Source: Methylohalobius crimeensis 10Ki
Lineage (GTDB): Bacteria > Pseudomonadota > Gammaproteobacteria > Methylococcales > Methylothermaceae
Length of the DNA stretch: 64,000 nt
Assembly: GCF_000421465.1 (NCBI RefSeq)
Contig: NZ_ATXB01000002.1
Span: forward strand, 610,690-674,689
Reading direction: 5' to 3'
Below are positions 29,697-39,019 of the stretch, in pieces; the stretch's first letter is position 1; every line of letters starts with the position of its first letter. A program made the position numbers and the translations under genes. The notes beneath the pieces were generated by a model. The model was not told where the DNA came from. It did not search any database and saw only the letters and a program-made list of their open reading frames with translations.

Positions 29697-30851
29697 GTGA
29701 ACGAGACAGATCCAGACGCGGAAATCGACGATCTACAGACCGAGCTTTGCATTTTACAGAGCCATTTGGAGCGCTTGATCGCGCGCATCCGCCAAAACGA
29801 TGCCAAATTATGTCAGTTCCAATCCCTGGAAACCCAGCTGCTCTCCCTCAACTCCTTGCGGGAATTGGTGGAGTACGTTCTGGACGACACGCGCACCGTA
29901 TTCGAACTGGATTGCGTCACCCTGGCCCTGGTGGATCCCAACGGCAAGCTGCAACAATTCATGCAGGAAGACGGTCTCGGCCTCGACAGTTTGAAGGAAC
30001 TGATCCTTCTGGACTCCGACCGCACCTTGACGCAGCTGTTCGGCAAGGCCTTTCGGCCTTACTTGGGAGCCTTCGATTCCAGACATGGAACACTGTTTCC
30101 ATACTCATCCCCACCCACCAATATCGCCCTGCTTCCCCTGGTACGCCGGGGAGAACTTCTCGGCGCCTTGAATTTGGGAAGCCATGATCCGGACCGCTTC
30201 ATTATCGGCATGGCCACCGACTTTCTCGATCGCTTACGTGCGATCTTGTCGATCTGCCTGGAGAATACCCTGAACTTTGAGTTGCTGCGCCGCACCAGCT
30301 TCATCGATACCTTGACCGGGGTCAACAACCGCCGCTTTTTCGAACAAAGGCTCGGCGAAGAACTCGGCCTCGCCCAAAGGCGCAATGAACCGATCGCATG
30401 CCTGTTTCTGGACATCGATCACTTCAAAACGGTCAACGACACTTACGGCCATCAAACCGGCGATTTGGTGTTGGCGGAGGTCGCCGCGCAAATCCGTTCC
30501 CAGCTGCGCAGCAACGACGTACTCGCCCGCTACGGTGGAGAGGAATTCGTCGCCCTGCTGTCTACGGCGGATGAGCGACGAGCGTTGGAGGTGGCGGAAC
30601 GTATCCGAAAACGCATCGAATCATCCAAAATCGTCGATCATAACGAGCAGCCGATCTCCGTCACCCTGTCCATCGGTGTGTCGGAATATACGCCAACCCC
30701 AAGCTCGGCACTGACCGAAACCGACAAACAGCGTTTTTTGGAGCTGGCCGACCAGGCCTTGTATCACGCCAAGCGCGCCGGGAGAAACCGGGTACATAGC
30801 GGCGGGGCTTATCCAGCCCTCCATGAAAAGTGGGTGGCGTCCCAATCCTAA
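29697..30851 (+). CDS. GAF-like plus GGDEF diguanylate cyclase
   Basis: A protein of 384 aa with a GTG start. The N-terminus is a short coiled coil, then a DUF484/GAF-like sensor domain (residues 55-195). From residue 205 comes a full GGDEF domain: 'DTLTGVNNRRFFEQRL', 'FLDIDHFKTVNDTYGHQTGD' and the catalytic 'ARYGGEEFVALL'. An RxxD product-inhibition site is not obvious. It makes c-di-GMP and appears soluble. It lies 17 bp after ligA. Confidence 0.88.
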   Translation: MNETDPDAEIDDLQTELCILQSHLERLIARIRQNDAKLCQFQSLETQLLSLNSLRELVEYVLDDTRTVFELDCVTLALVDPNGKLQQFMQEDGLGLDSLKELILLDSDRTLTQLFGKAFRPYLGAFDSRHGTLFPYSSPPTNIALLPLVRRGELLGALNLGSHDPDRFIIGMATDFLDRLRAILSICLENTLNFELLRRTSFIDTLTGVNNRRFFEQRLGEELGLAQRRNEPIACLFLDIDHFKTVNDTYGHQTGDLVLAEVAAQIRSQLRSNDVLARYGGEEFVALLSTADERRALEVAERIRKRIESSKIVDHNEQPISVTLSIGVSEYTPTPSSALTETDKQRFLELADQALYHAKRAGRNRVHSGGAYPALHEKWVASQS

Positions 30852-30852
30852 C

Positions 30853-30878
30853 GAAAGGCGCCGGGTCCGGCGCCTTTC
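30853..30878. terminator. Convergent terminator hairpin
   Basis: AAAGGCGCCGG, two bases, CCGGCGCCTTT: a perfect 11-bp stem whose arms end in A/T runs, between the convergent cyclase and isomerase genes. It works in either direction. Confidence 0.8.
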
Positions 30879-30890
30879 CAAGCGGAATAA

Positions 30891-31847
30891 CTATGCCCCG
30901 CTGTCCGGAGCTTCTTCCGCTTGCTCCGGCGCGGGAGTGGCGGGAACTTCCGATGGTTCTTCCCGGGGCGCCTCTTTAGGCGCTTCCTGAGCTGGGGCCT
31001 TCTCCGCTGCCTTGGCGGTCAACAGCTTGATCTCGGCTTTTTGCTTCAGCTCGTCCACGTGCTCCTGAATCATTTGCCGCTTGAGCATCATTTCAATCTG
31101 GGGTTTGACTTGCTCGAACGGCGGAGGAGTTTTCTCGCGCGAATCCTCCCTCAAGATCACATGCCAACCGAACTGGGTCTGGACCGGTTCCTCGGAGTAC
31201 TTGCCGTTTTCCAGCGCGATCACCGCTTCGGAGAAAGGCTCCACCATCCGCTCAGGCACGAACCAACCCAAATCGCCGCCTTTCTTGGCGGAAGGTCCGA
31301 TCGAATTCTCCTCGGCCAACTTGGCAAAATCCTCGCCCGCCTTCAGGCGTTCAATGATTTTTTTCGCCGCATCTTCCGTCTTGACCAGGACGTGGCGGGC
31401 TTTATATTCGCTTTTCTTCATCGCGCCCACCAGTCGGTCGTATTCCGCCTGAAGCTGCTCCTCGGTGATAGGATGCTTGTTCAGGTAATCCTCCACATTC
31501 GCCTGGGACAAGACCGCCCGTTGGGTATAACGGATTCTCTCCGCCACTTCCGGTTGCCGAGGAAGCTGATTTTGCAGGGCTTCCTGCTTCAACAACTCCC
31601 GGTCGACCAATTCCTCGACCAGTTTGCCTTCCGGCAGATCGGCGCCGGCCCTGGGATTGTTGCGAGTAATTTCGTTTTTGACGTACTCCAACGCCTTGCG
31701 ACTGATGGGCTGGCCATTGACGATCGCCACCGCCTCTTTTTCATCCACGGGCGCCAGGCTCAGGCCTTCCGAAGCTTTATTGCCGCCGGCGTTACAGCCG
31801 GCCAGGATGGCGCAGGACAGGACGGTCAAGGTGAAGGTTTTTTTCAT
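30891..31847 (-). CDS. Parvulin-type peptidyl-prolyl isomerase lipoprotein
   Basis: A protein of 318 aa from the ATG at 31845-31847 (AAAGGA upstream). Signal peptide with lipobox 'LSCAILAGC'. A SurA-like N-terminal helical domain ('GQPISRKALEYVKNE') is followed by a PpiC rotamase domain ('YKARHVLVKTEDAAKKIIER', 'SAKKGGDLGWFVPERMVEPF', 'TQFGWHVILRED'). The last 45 residues are Ala/Pro/Glu-rich. It is a periplasmic foldase, the last gene of the yciB-yciI-bolA operon. It resembles EpsD-type isomerases. Confidence 0.87.
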   Translation of the reverse strand: MKKTFTLTVLSCAILAGCNAGGNKASEGLSLAPVDEKEAVAIVNGQPISRKALEYVKNEITRNNPRAGADLPEGKLVEELVDRELLKQEALQNQLPRQPEVAERIRYTQRAVLSQANVEDYLNKHPITEEQLQAEYDRLVGAMKKSEYKARHVLVKTEDAAKKIIERLKAGEDFAKLAEENSIGPSAKKGGDLGWFVPERMVEPFSEAVIALENGKYSEEPVQTQFGWHVILREDSREKTPPPFEQVKPQIEMMLKRQMIQEHVDELKQKAEIKLLTAKAAEKAPAQEAPKEAPREEPSEVPATPAPEQAEEAPDSGA

Positions 31848-31852
31848 AATTA

Positions 31853-32131
31853 TCATCCTTTGTTTGCAGATTCATCGGGAGTGTATGCCTGGATGCTGAG
31901 CGCATGAATTTCGCTCTGCATCAGGTCGGAGAGCGCCTGATAGACCATCTGGTGGCGTTGGACCAAGTTTTTGCCGGCGAACGCGTCGGAAACGATGGTC
32001 AGATAAAAATGTCCCGCCCCACCCGCCTGGGCATGGCCGGCGTGGGCGGCGCTGGCATCCATCAACTCCATATGGGTAGGAGACAAGGTTTGGCGAAGGC
32101 GCTCTTCGATCATTTGAACTCGATCACTCAT
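31853..32131 (-). CDS. BolA/IbaG family protein
   Basis: A protein of 92 aa. It has the BolA fold with '[20 protein letters not shown]' and the conserved C-terminal '[12 protein letters not shown]'. BolA proteins bind glutaredoxin iron-sulfur clusters or DNA. An '[16 protein letters not shown]' loop gives the His ligand. The ATG overlaps the yciI stop (ATGA), suggesting coupled translation. Confidence 0.88.
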   Translation of the reverse strand: MSDRVQMIEERLRQTLSPTHMELMDASAAHAGHAQAGGAGHFYLTIVSDAFAGKNLVQRHQMVYQALSDLMQSEIHALSIQAYTPDESANKG

Positions 32132-32430
32132 TGGGGAAACACCTGTAAAAATGGTTTAACTGTCACGCGGGCATAGACTCCCGCTTTCAGGTAAGGGTCC
32201 GCATCCGCCCAAAAGCGGGCATCCTCGAGACTGGGAAACTCGGCTACGATCAAGCTGCCGCTGAAACCGGCCGCCGCCGGATCGGGACTGTCGATGGCGG
32301 GATGGGGGCCGGCGAGGATCAAGCGCCCTTCCGCTTGAAGGGCCTCCAAACGCTGAAGGTGGGCCGGCCGCTGCTCCTTGCGCAGCGGCAGACTGCCGGG
32401 GGCATCCTCGGCGATAATCGCATACAGCAC
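32128..32430 (-). CDS. yciI: YciI-like protein
   Basis: A protein of 100 aa with the YciI fold: '[20 protein letters not shown]', '[22 protein letters not shown]' (conserved His) and '[22 protein letters not shown]'. The biochemical role is unsettled; related folds are ferredoxin-like dimers. It lies between yciB and bolA with almost no spacing. Confidence 0.88.
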   Translation of the reverse strand: MLYAIIAEDAPGSLPLRKEQRPAHLQRLEALQAEGRLILAGPHPAIDSPDPAAAGFSGSLIVAEFPSLEDARFWADADPYLKAGVYARVTVKPFLQVFPQ

Positions 32431-32432
32431 GA

Positions 32433-32978
32433 TTACTCCTTATTGGATTCGGGCTCGGGCAGATAACGGGCCAAAAAAACCGCCTGCAGCAGCACGAAGC
32501 CGACGGTCAGACCCAACATACCGAACAATTTGAAATTGACCCAGGTGTCGGTATCGAAGGTATAGACTACGAATAAATTGACCGCCCCGAGAAACAGAAA
32601 AAACAACGCCCAACTGAGGTTGAGACGGTACCAAACCAGCTGGGGAAGATCCACGTTAGCGGCCATCATCCGCTGAATGAAAGGTTTCTTTCCGATGAAC
32701 TGGCTGGCCAAAAACGCCACTCCGAACAACCAGTTGATCACGGTGGGCTTCCATTTGATGAATTCCTCATCGTGGAAATATAAGGTCGCACCGCCGAATA
32801 CCACGATCAACCCCAAGGTGATCAGGTGCATGTTTTCCACCCGCCGGTGGCGCAACCACATATAGCCCACTTGCACGAAGGTCGCCGCAATCGCCACCCC
32901 GGTGGCGACATAAATGCCTTCGAGCTTATAAGCGGCAAAAAACAGAATGATGGGGAAAAAATCGAATAATAATTTCAT
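32433..32978 (-). CDS. yciB: Inner-membrane septation protein YciB/IspZ
   Basis: A protein of 181 aa with five or six membrane segments. It begins '[18 protein letters not shown]' and contains '[20 protein letters not shown]' and '[20 protein letters not shown]', characteristic of IspZ. It affects the envelope and septum. It is in the operon with yciI, bolA and the isomerase, and follows the 97-aa gene by six bases. Confidence 0.92.
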   Translation of the reverse strand: MKLLFDFFPIILFFAAYKLEGIYVATGVAIAATFVQVGYMWLRHRRVENMHLITLGLIVVFGGATLYFHDEEFIKWKPTVINWLFGVAFLASQFIGKKPFIQRMMAANVDLPQLVWYRLNLSWALFFLFLGAVNLFVVYTFDTDTWVNFKLFGMLGLTVGFVLLQAVFLARYLPEPESNKE

Positions 32979-32984
32979 AAATTG

Positions 32985-33275
32985 TCACACATATGCGTCC
33001 ACAGCGTACCACAGTTGGGGCGCCGTCTCGTCCGGGAGGGACTGAGCGTTCAAATAGGCCAGCAAGGCCCGTCGGGTACGAAGATCCAAGGTGTCCTCCA
33101 CCAAAATCCGCCGGGCTCGGATCGAATCCTCCACGGCGGGTTCGGCAAAGCTTTTACGTCCGGACGACGGCACCGATTGGACCGCCCGAACCGGATCGGG
33201 TTTCCGCCCGCTCGGACGCGTCCGGGGATGGACGGCCAACGCCGAAGGATAATTGACACGCCTGATAGCATTCAT
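32985..33275 (-). CDS. Small conserved protein of unknown function
   Basis: A protein of 96 aa from the ATG at 33273-33275 (GGTGG upstream; another ATG lies at 33285). It is basic and Pro/Arg-rich in the first half. The second half is helical ('DTLDLRTRRALLAYLNAQSL') and ends 'YAVDAYV', which looks conserved in gammaproteobacterial genomes. No function is recognised. It probably heads the yciB operon. Confidence 0.55.
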   Translation of the reverse strand: MNAIRRVNYPSALAVHPRTRPSGRKPDPVRAVQSVPSSGRKSFAEPAVEDSIRARRILVEDTLDLRTRRALLAYLNAQSLPDETAPQLWYAVDAYV

Positions 33276-33372
33276 CGAACCACCCATTAATGTTAGCTAT
33301 GCTATCCTGTCGCCATCCGGCGCGCAAGCAACCGGAATCCCGTTACCCTAAAACAACCCGATCTTTGCGCAA

Positions 33373-33678
33373 ATGGACGAAAAAACCCGAACCGAAATCG
33401 AAGCCGCGGCTTTTCGTCGACTGCTCCAGCATTTACAAACCCATCCCGATATCCAAAACATCGATTTGATGCTTACCGCCGACTTCTGCCGCAACTGTCT
33501 GGCGAAATGGTTCCTGGCGGAAGCGGAAGCGCGAGGCGTCGAGCTGGACTACGACGCAAGCCGGGAAATCATCTACGGCATGCCCTACGCCGACTGGAAA
33601 GCCCAGCATCAAACCGAAGCGTCCCCTGAGCAGAAGCAAGCCTACGAGGAACGCCAGCGGCGCAAACAAGCGCGATAA
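33373..33678 (+). CDS. DUF1244 family protein
   Basis: A protein of 101 aa. The core 'FRRLLQHLQTHPDIQNIDLM' and 'DFCRNCLAKWFLAEAEARGV' with 'IIYGMPYADWKAQHQ' is the DUF1244 pattern. It has a CxxC pair. Function unknown. It is divergent from the yciB operon. Confidence 0.85.
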   Translation: MDEKTRTEIEAAAFRRLLQHLQTHPDIQNIDLMLTADFCRNCLAKWFLAEAEARGVELDYDASREIIYGMPYADWKAQHQTEASPEQKQAYEERQRRKQAR

Positions 33679-33699
33679 AACTCTCCCGGAGGTGCTCCC

Positions 33700-34206
33700 A
33701 TGATTATTAAATACCGGATGCATTGGTTAGGACTCTCTTTGCTCACCCTGATTTTGGCCGGGTGCGGCAATGGGACAGATAGCGTCAGCAGCGGGCCCGC
33801 CAACATCCGCGGCCAAGTCATCAGCGACCAGGGACCGGCCAAGAAAGCCGCGATCAAGGCGGTGGACAGTCGGAATCGCACCTTGGCCACGACCGAAGTG
33901 GGCCGGGACGCCCATTTTCGCATTCAATTACCCGCCGATACCGCTTATCCGGTGGTCCTCACTGCCACTTTGCCCAATGGCAAAACCTTGGAGGCGGTGG
34001 CAGGCGGCAGCCTGGTGAGCGAGCAAAATATCAGTTCCTATACGGATTTGGTGGTCAAATCCGCGCGCCAACTGGGCGGCTTGACGCCGGAGAATATCGC
34101 CCGCGCCGCCGGCGGCGCCATCAATCAACGCCCCAGCCAGGGCGGGAAACGCTCGTCCACCGGTTTCAAGGGCGATCTGACCAAGCAATACGGCGGCTGG
34201 CACTGA
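33700..34206 (+). CDS. Lipoprotein with carboxypeptidase-regulatory-like domain
   Basis: A protein of 168 aa. Lipobox 'LTLILAGC'. A beta-rich domain follows ('NIRGQVISDQGPAKKAAIKA' to 'PVVLTATLPNG'), similar in pattern to CarboxypepD_reg or transthyretin-like domains. The C-terminus is Gly/Ser/Arg-rich. GGAGG precedes the ATG. It is 21 bp after the DUF1244 gene. No specific function is known. Confidence 0.65.
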   Translation: MIIKYRMHWLGLSLLTLILAGCGNGTDSVSSGPANIRGQVISDQGPAKKAAIKAVDSRNRTLATTEVGRDAHFRIQLPADTAYPVVLTATLPNGKTLEAVAGGSLVSEQNISSYTDLVVKSARQLGGLTPENIARAAGGAINQRPSQGGKRSSTGFKGDLTKQYGGWH

Positions 34207-34213
34207 GCCCAAA

Positions 34214-34239
34214 ACCAGGCCCGCATCAGCGGGCCTGGT
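34214..34239. terminator. Bidirectional terminator hairpin
   Basis: ACCAGGCCCGC, ATCA, GCGGGCCTGGT: a perfect 11-bp stem between convergent genes, with A-rich sequence on the left (U-run for the minus strand). Confidence 0.8.
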
Positions 34240-34242
34240 ACT

Positions 34243-34587
34243 TTAAAACGTCCCGTTGTTCCACCCCCAATATTTACGCGGAATATCGATCAATTCGACA
34301 TAGACCCGATCCGGGGGAATATTCAACTGCGCCTGCAGAAACTCGCAGACGAAGCGGGACAGCGGTTCGGTCTGGTTCTCCGGCAGACCGATGCTTTTCA
34401 ACTCCACATAGGCGGCCGGGTCCGAGGTGCCGCCGAAAATCAGATCGGCGCCTCCCACCACTTGCACCATCACGAATCGCTCCGGCTTGCCCAGCTTGTC
34501 CACCAGTTGGGCGGAGGCCTCTTTCAGGATGGATTCACGCTTGTCCGAACTCAGCTCCAAATTGGTTTCAACCCGCAAATACGGCAT
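34243..34587 (-). CDS. MIF/tautomerase family protein
   Basis: A protein of 114 aa. It begins Met-Pro ('MPYLRVETNLEL'), giving the catalytic N-terminal Pro after Met removal. It has the MIF motif 'LGKPERFVMVQVVGGADLIF' and ends 'RVYVELIDIPRKYWGWNNGTF', like cyanobacterial and bacterial MIF homologues. Likely phenylpyruvate/dopachrome-type tautomerase activity. The cellular role in bacteria is unclear. Confidence 0.88.
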   Translation of the reverse strand: MPYLRVETNLELSSDKRESILKEASAQLVDKLGKPERFVMVQVVGGADLIFGGTSDPAAYVELKSIGLPENQTEPLSRFVCEFLQAQLNIPPDRVYVELIDIPRKYWGWNNGTF

Positions 34588-34608
34588 TGCTCTCCTCCAT
34601 TTTCTTCG

Positions 34609-35466
34609 TCAGAACGAGATTATAGTCTGACTGTAGAAATAGTTGGAATCCCCCCGCTGATTCGGCGCATCGGGCGCGTTGCGGGCAAACTTGCCTTTGA
34701 ATAGATGGGCCCAGCCGGCCTCCAGGGTCAACAGAGCGGGAATCACATGCCAGCGGGTGCGGATTTCGATCTGGTGGCCGAGAAAGTCGCCCGATCCGCC
34801 GCTGGCGTCCCGCAACCCGGCACCGGTCCAAGCATCCCGTTTTTCCGCCAGCCAAAAAGCCCGATAGGCGAAGAATCCGTCTACCGTCGGCGCCGGTTCG
34901 ACCTGCACCCGAAAGCCGAGGGAATTCAAATTGCCGCGCGCGAACGCGCCCCAAATGCTGGTGGGACCGAATTCGAAGCGGCGCGCGCCGAACAAGGTGT
35001 CGAAGCGGTCATAATCGCCGTCGTTGGGGTCTTCGTCCCCGCTGGCGTAATCGTACTGGACGAGAAAGCGCGGCCGCCAAGGCAGATCGAAGGTATAGCC
35101 AACGGCGGCATGACCGAAATAGGCGAAGTGGTCCAGGCTGTCGGTCGAGGTTTTGGACGCCCGCGAACTGCCCGTCTGCAAGGCCGTCTCGAATTCGAAA
35201 TCGAACCGTCCGGTATCGGGCTTGCGATACCAGCGCACGCCGGGCGTCCACAATTTCCGATTTTGGGTGGCGATGGGATGATGACGGGTATCTTCCTCGT
35301 GCAGGTAATAGGCGTAGAGCTTCCCCCGGGAATCCAGGGGCAAGCGGTCGAGGCCGAGAAAGGTGCCGATGAAGAAGGTGGCTCCGTTCTCCTCGTCGAA
35401 TTGGGTCCGGCCGCGGCGCAAAGCTTCGGCGTCGCCAATAGGAGCTGACGCCCCAATGTTTGCAGG
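34609..35466 (-). pseudogene. Alginate-export-like outer-membrane barrel, 5' end missing
   Basis: About 270 codons match the C-terminal barrel of alginate-export (AlgE-like) family porins: 'KLWTPGVRWYRKPDTGRFDF', 'DHFAYFGHAAVGYTFDLPWR', 'DYDRFDTLFGARRFEFGPTS', ending 'NYFYSQTIISF' with a terminal Phe. No ATG with a ribosome site, no signal peptide and none of the first 150 or so residues expected are present. The frame meets a stop at 35467-35469, and an adjacent frame reads 'LGRQLLLATPKL', suggesting a frameshift plus truncation. It directly abuts the 3' end of the next gene. Confidence 0.65.
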
Positions 35467-35510
35467 TTATTCGTCAATTGCGACAGGCGTTGAGTAACCG
35501 CCGCCGGCCG

Positions 35511-36260
35511 CTAACAGCCTGCGAGCGCCAACCAGTCCGCTAAATGTCCCACATCCCGTAAATCAGCACCTTGCTCTAAATAATAGACATGAGAATCTTC
35601 GGCTGAGATGCCCATGTAGAGATTCGTGTTGGGGTAAAAGCGATAATAATAAGGGGAGGAGGACTGCGAAGCGGCTTGCGCCGGAGAAAACATGTTAGGG
35701 TAGCTGTTTTCCGCCCAGTTTAATAAGCAGTCGGAACGAGACAGTTGCCCCCCGGCAGCGGTAATCGTTTCCGATAGGATACCGTGGCCGCCTTCCATCG
35801 GGTAAACCGGATCATGCCATGATAAGTGATACATGCAGGTTTGCCCCATTAACCCTCCGGGACTGCAATCCATGTAAGCCAATTGATCGGGATCAGTGGG
35901 GCCGAGGACGGGGTCTATGGCGTTGAAGTTGATCGCTACGGCCACATTGTTATTGACTGGAGGATTCGTATCTATTTCGGTGGTATTCATGGCAAAGGCA
36001 TAGGCCGTTATACCGCCCTTTCCATCGCCTGTCGTGTGAAGCTGATAACGAATCTCCTCTATGTTTCCCATCAGGGTATCGTCCAGCAGACCTTGAAGGT
36101 TCGTCACTTTCTGGGTATCGGCATCATAATCGAATGACCCTCTAAACTCGGTATCATCCCAATAAACAACTTTTACCTCATAATTCAGTGGTTCGGCATG
36201 GGCTACGGTCATTGCAGCAAAGGCCAAGCCCGATGCAATAAATAATTTAAATGCTTTCAT
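35511..36260 (-). CDS. Secreted protein with C-terminal Tyr-rich module shared with the CorA-like protein
   Basis: A protein of 249 aa. Signal peptide ('LFIASGLAFAAMTVAHA'). The N-terminal 150 residues are beta-rich with no recognised domain. The last 75 residues, from 'SDCLLNWAENSYPNMFSP' through 'YRFYPNTNLYMGIS' to 'DVGHLADWLALAGC', match the last 80 residues of the protein at 45034 position by position (DCLLNW, YY.R.Y..TN.Y.G.S, HVY.L, C near the end). It follows the copper receptor gene by 50 bp. A role at the cell surface in the copper locus is inference. Confidence 0.7.
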   Translation of the reverse strand: MKAFKLFIASGLAFAAMTVAHAEPLNYEVKVVYWDDTEFRGSFDYDADTQKVTNLQGLLDDTLMGNIEEIRYQLHTTGDGKGGITAYAFAMNTTEIDTNPPVNNNVAVAINFNAIDPVLGPTDPDQLAYMDCSPGGLMGQTCMYHLSWHDPVYPMEGGHGILSETITAAGGQLSRSDCLLNWAENSYPNMFSPAQAASQSSSPYYYRFYPNTNLYMGISAEDSHVYYLEQGADLRDVGHLADWLALAGC

Positions 36261-36310
36261 TTTACTTCCTCTTACTTTTTGAGAATTGAATACCGACTCG
36301 CTTCTACTTT

Positions 36311-38479
36311 TTAATAAGAAAGAGTCAGGCCTACATAGACAGATCGCCCCTGACCGGGAAGATTGGTCGTTTTCGGCCGTGATGAATTTAAAGTCATTGC
36401 ATTTTGGTCGCCAATATATACACCGGATAAAGGATGAAAATATTGTTTGTCGAGAATGTTATCCAAACCGACATCTACGGTAATGAATTTCCATTGGTAA
36501 CTCGTTTTGGCATTCAGCAAAATATAGGAAGATGTTCGCAATTCATTTCTAATTTCCTGTACATCGTCCTTTTCATCCACAAATTGCATTTCAAACGAAC
36601 TTTGCCAGCCTCCCAGTTTATGGTTCAGACTCCATTTAAGATTGAATGGCATCATGTGATAAAGATTATCCCCGTCCGTGCGCCTGCCACGCACGTAACT
36701 CATAACGGTTTGCGTAGAAAACTCACCATAGGATGGATCTTCGGACAGCTTCAACGTACCGGTCACGTCAACCCCCCATAGCCAAGCGTCGTGATTAGCC
36801 ATTCGCAGATAGAAGAAACCATTTGTGGGCTGCCTGCATTCTTCACAGAGATCGGCATCGATATAATCTTCGACGTAGCTAAAATACGGGCTTATTTTGA
36901 GACGCCAAGTTTCCTGCTCATGATCGATAAACTCGGCGGTAAGGGCAATATTGTGAGCCGTTTCCGGCCTTAAATCGATATTTCCCACATAACCGTTACC
37001 ATCACCGAACCAACCGATCATGGTCATCGGCATGGGACTGGTACTCCATGGATATAGCTCATGAAGCGATGGAGCGCGGTTTTTTCGCGCATAACCAAGA
37101 CTATAGCTGCCCCAATGATTCGGCGTATATTGCACTAAGGCAGTGACATCGAAGGTACTAAAGTTGCGTTCATGATTCAGCGAATTAAAGGCGGCCGCTT
37201 GCTCGAAATCATCGGTAATATTGTTATAGGGTTCCGCATCGCCGGTATCGGTCGTGGTATGGTCGTATCGCAGACCTAGCATGGTTCTCCACTCGTCGGT
37301 CCAGAATCTTTCCCATTCGGCAAACGCGCCGAAGCGGTCCCGTATGGCATTATTGAGGTTAATGAACGTTTCGGGACCCATCATGCTTGGCAATAAGGAT
37401 GTCGGCGGCCAATAGTCCTTAATTTTGCTACTGTGAAATTCGGAACCGAAGCGAAAGGTATCGTCCTGTTGGAAAGGAATCTCGGCTTGCAGATTGAACC
37501 CGTGATGCTTGCCCCGCGTCTTCATCGGCATGGGTTCCGGCGCATCTCTATCGGATCCAAAGTTCATGGTATGATTGGTTCTCCCGATATACAGTTTTCC
37601 GTCCAGGTTGCCCCAATCGAAAAAACCTTGATAGTGGACATTTCCGAAAATACTATCGTTATTGGTCATATCCATTCGAGCGGTTGGAAACCCTTCAAAG
37701 GGAATATGTTGCTGCCCACCTTTGATTTCCAACAAATGCGAATCAAACTTCATGGCCAAGCTGGCGGCATGATTTTGATTCTTATAATTGGTTGATTTGA
37801 TATTGCTTCCAGTGCCGTCCTCGTAATTATTGCTTTGCGTATGGGACCCCGTGTAGTCAAATCTTAAATTTTCATTGGCAAGGCCCGCAGCAATCGTTCC
37901 CCCATAGGAATCGCCATTACTGCGATAGAAAGAGGAAACCCGCCCTGTGATCAAAAGCGCTTCGCCGGGTTCAGAAAACTCGGGTTCGGGAGACTCCACC
38001 GAAATAGTTCCCGCGATGCTGTCACCTCCCATGCTAACGGGCGTTATCCCTTTGATGACGGTAATGCTGCCGATATTGCTACGGTCGATATTCGCCAGCG
38101 GCGGGTTCATATGATTTGGGCAAATTGAGTTAACGGTCATGCCATTCACATCAATTTTGATGCGATTATCATTGAGACCGCGCATGACGGGTATTGAAGA
38201 GACGCCGCCGCCGGCTTGCAAGCTGATGCCTGACGTGTCTTCCAGTAATTTCGCCGTATCGGAAATGCGGGATTGTTTTCTCACAATCTCTTCTTTTTTA
38301 ATCGTTTCTTTCGATAAAATCCCGCCATCGATCAGATCTTCTTTGATTATGAGCTCATCCAAGTAGATGAAGGAATGATCATTGGGTGTTAAATGTTCAT
38401 TTTGTTCTTCGGCATTGGCGGTTGTAAAAACACATAGCCCGGCCGAAATCGTCAGCAATAATGCTTTGTTGTTTTTCAT
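36311..38479 (-). CDS. TonB-dependent copper receptor (OprC-like)
   Basis: A protein of 722 aa. Signal peptide ('ALLLTISAGLCVFTTANA'), plug domain ('RISDTAKLLEDTSGISLQAG', 'PVMRGLNDNRIKIDVNGM'), then a 22-strand type barrel ending 'RSVYVGLTLSY'. The plug has 'ICPNHMNPPLANIDRSNI'. CPNHM is the CxxxM copper-binding motif of Pseudomonas OprC. A barrel HxM ('NHTMNFG') could supply the remaining ligands. It imports copper across the outer membrane. The gene is intact, but its upstream partner gene is broken by an IS. The start is the ATG at 38477-38479. Confidence 0.85.
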   Translation of the reverse strand: MKNNKALLLTISAGLCVFTTANAEEQNEHLTPNDHSFIYLDELIIKEDLIDGGILSKETIKKEEIVRKQSRISDTAKLLEDTSGISLQAGGGVSSIPVMRGLNDNRIKIDVNGMTVNSICPNHMNPPLANIDRSNIGSITVIKGITPVSMGGDSIAGTISVESPEPEFSEPGEALLITGRVSSFYRSNGDSYGGTIAAGLANENLRFDYTGSHTQSNNYEDGTGSNIKSTNYKNQNHAASLAMKFDSHLLEIKGGQQHIPFEGFPTARMDMTNNDSIFGNVHYQGFFDWGNLDGKLYIGRTNHTMNFGSDRDAPEPMPMKTRGKHHGFNLQAEIPFQQDDTFRFGSEFHSSKIKDYWPPTSLLPSMMGPETFINLNNAIRDRFGAFAEWERFWTDEWRTMLGLRYDHTTTDTGDAEPYNNITDDFEQAAAFNSLNHERNFSTFDVTALVQYTPNHWGSYSLGYARKNRAPSLHELYPWSTSPMPMTMIGWFGDGNGYVGNIDLRPETAHNIALTAEFIDHEQETWRLKISPYFSYVEDYIDADLCEECRQPTNGFFYLRMANHDAWLWGVDVTGTLKLSEDPSYGEFSTQTVMSYVRGRRTDGDNLYHMMPFNLKWSLNHKLGGWQSSFEMQFVDEKDDVQEIRNELRTSSYILLNAKTSYQWKFITVDVGLDNILDKQYFHPLSGVYIGDQNAMTLNSSRPKTTNLPGQGRSVYVGLTLSY

Positions 38480-38632
38480 CAAGATTCTCAGGATTCAACG
38501 GTGCAATATCGAAAGGCAAGAATAGATACAATTGTCTTTAAAAATCGACTGGAAGGATTGGCCTCTGGGGGGCGGGACGCCGGCGCTCGGAATTTAAAAC
38601 AATTTGTGTCGCGGCATTTCCGATGATCACGA

Positions 38633-39019
38633 TTATTGCGTATGGTCTGCTAGATAATAGGCGAAGGGTTGCAACGGATGATCTGTTCCGGATGCCCCCA
38701 CGGCTGGAAGCACGAGCATTCCATCTTTAGCGAAATCAGGATACATATCGTAATAATCAACCATCGTCTCATCGCCTTCATGCCCGTGCGGAACAATGAG
38801 TTCCGGATGATCGAACGGTGCCCTTTGATAACGAACCCGATCATCGGTCAATGTTTTTAAAAATGCGATAAGATCTTTACGATTCTGGTCGGAATATTTC
38901 AATCGGGGTAAAGGAAAGACGAGGGTGACTTCCTTGGCATCATTGGAAAAATTTCCCCCTCTTGCATAAAAATTAATCACTTGCTCCAAGGTTGCCATAC
39001 CCCCGTTATGCATATAGGG
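38633..39019 (-). pseudogene. Di-heme peroxidase (CorB/MbnH-like), 3' fragment
   Basis: Continues the frame broken by the IS4-family element. It starts 'PYMHNGGMATLEQVINFYAR' (the conserved Met/His region that follows the second haem in MauG/CcpA-type proteins) and runs 'GGNFSN' to 'LADHTQ'. Compared with related peroxidases, the stretch between 'DGIRP' (end of the 5' fragment) and 'PYMHNG' is missing about 30 residues, normally containing 'xLRNVxLT'. See the 5' fragment at 40446. Confidence 0.75.
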
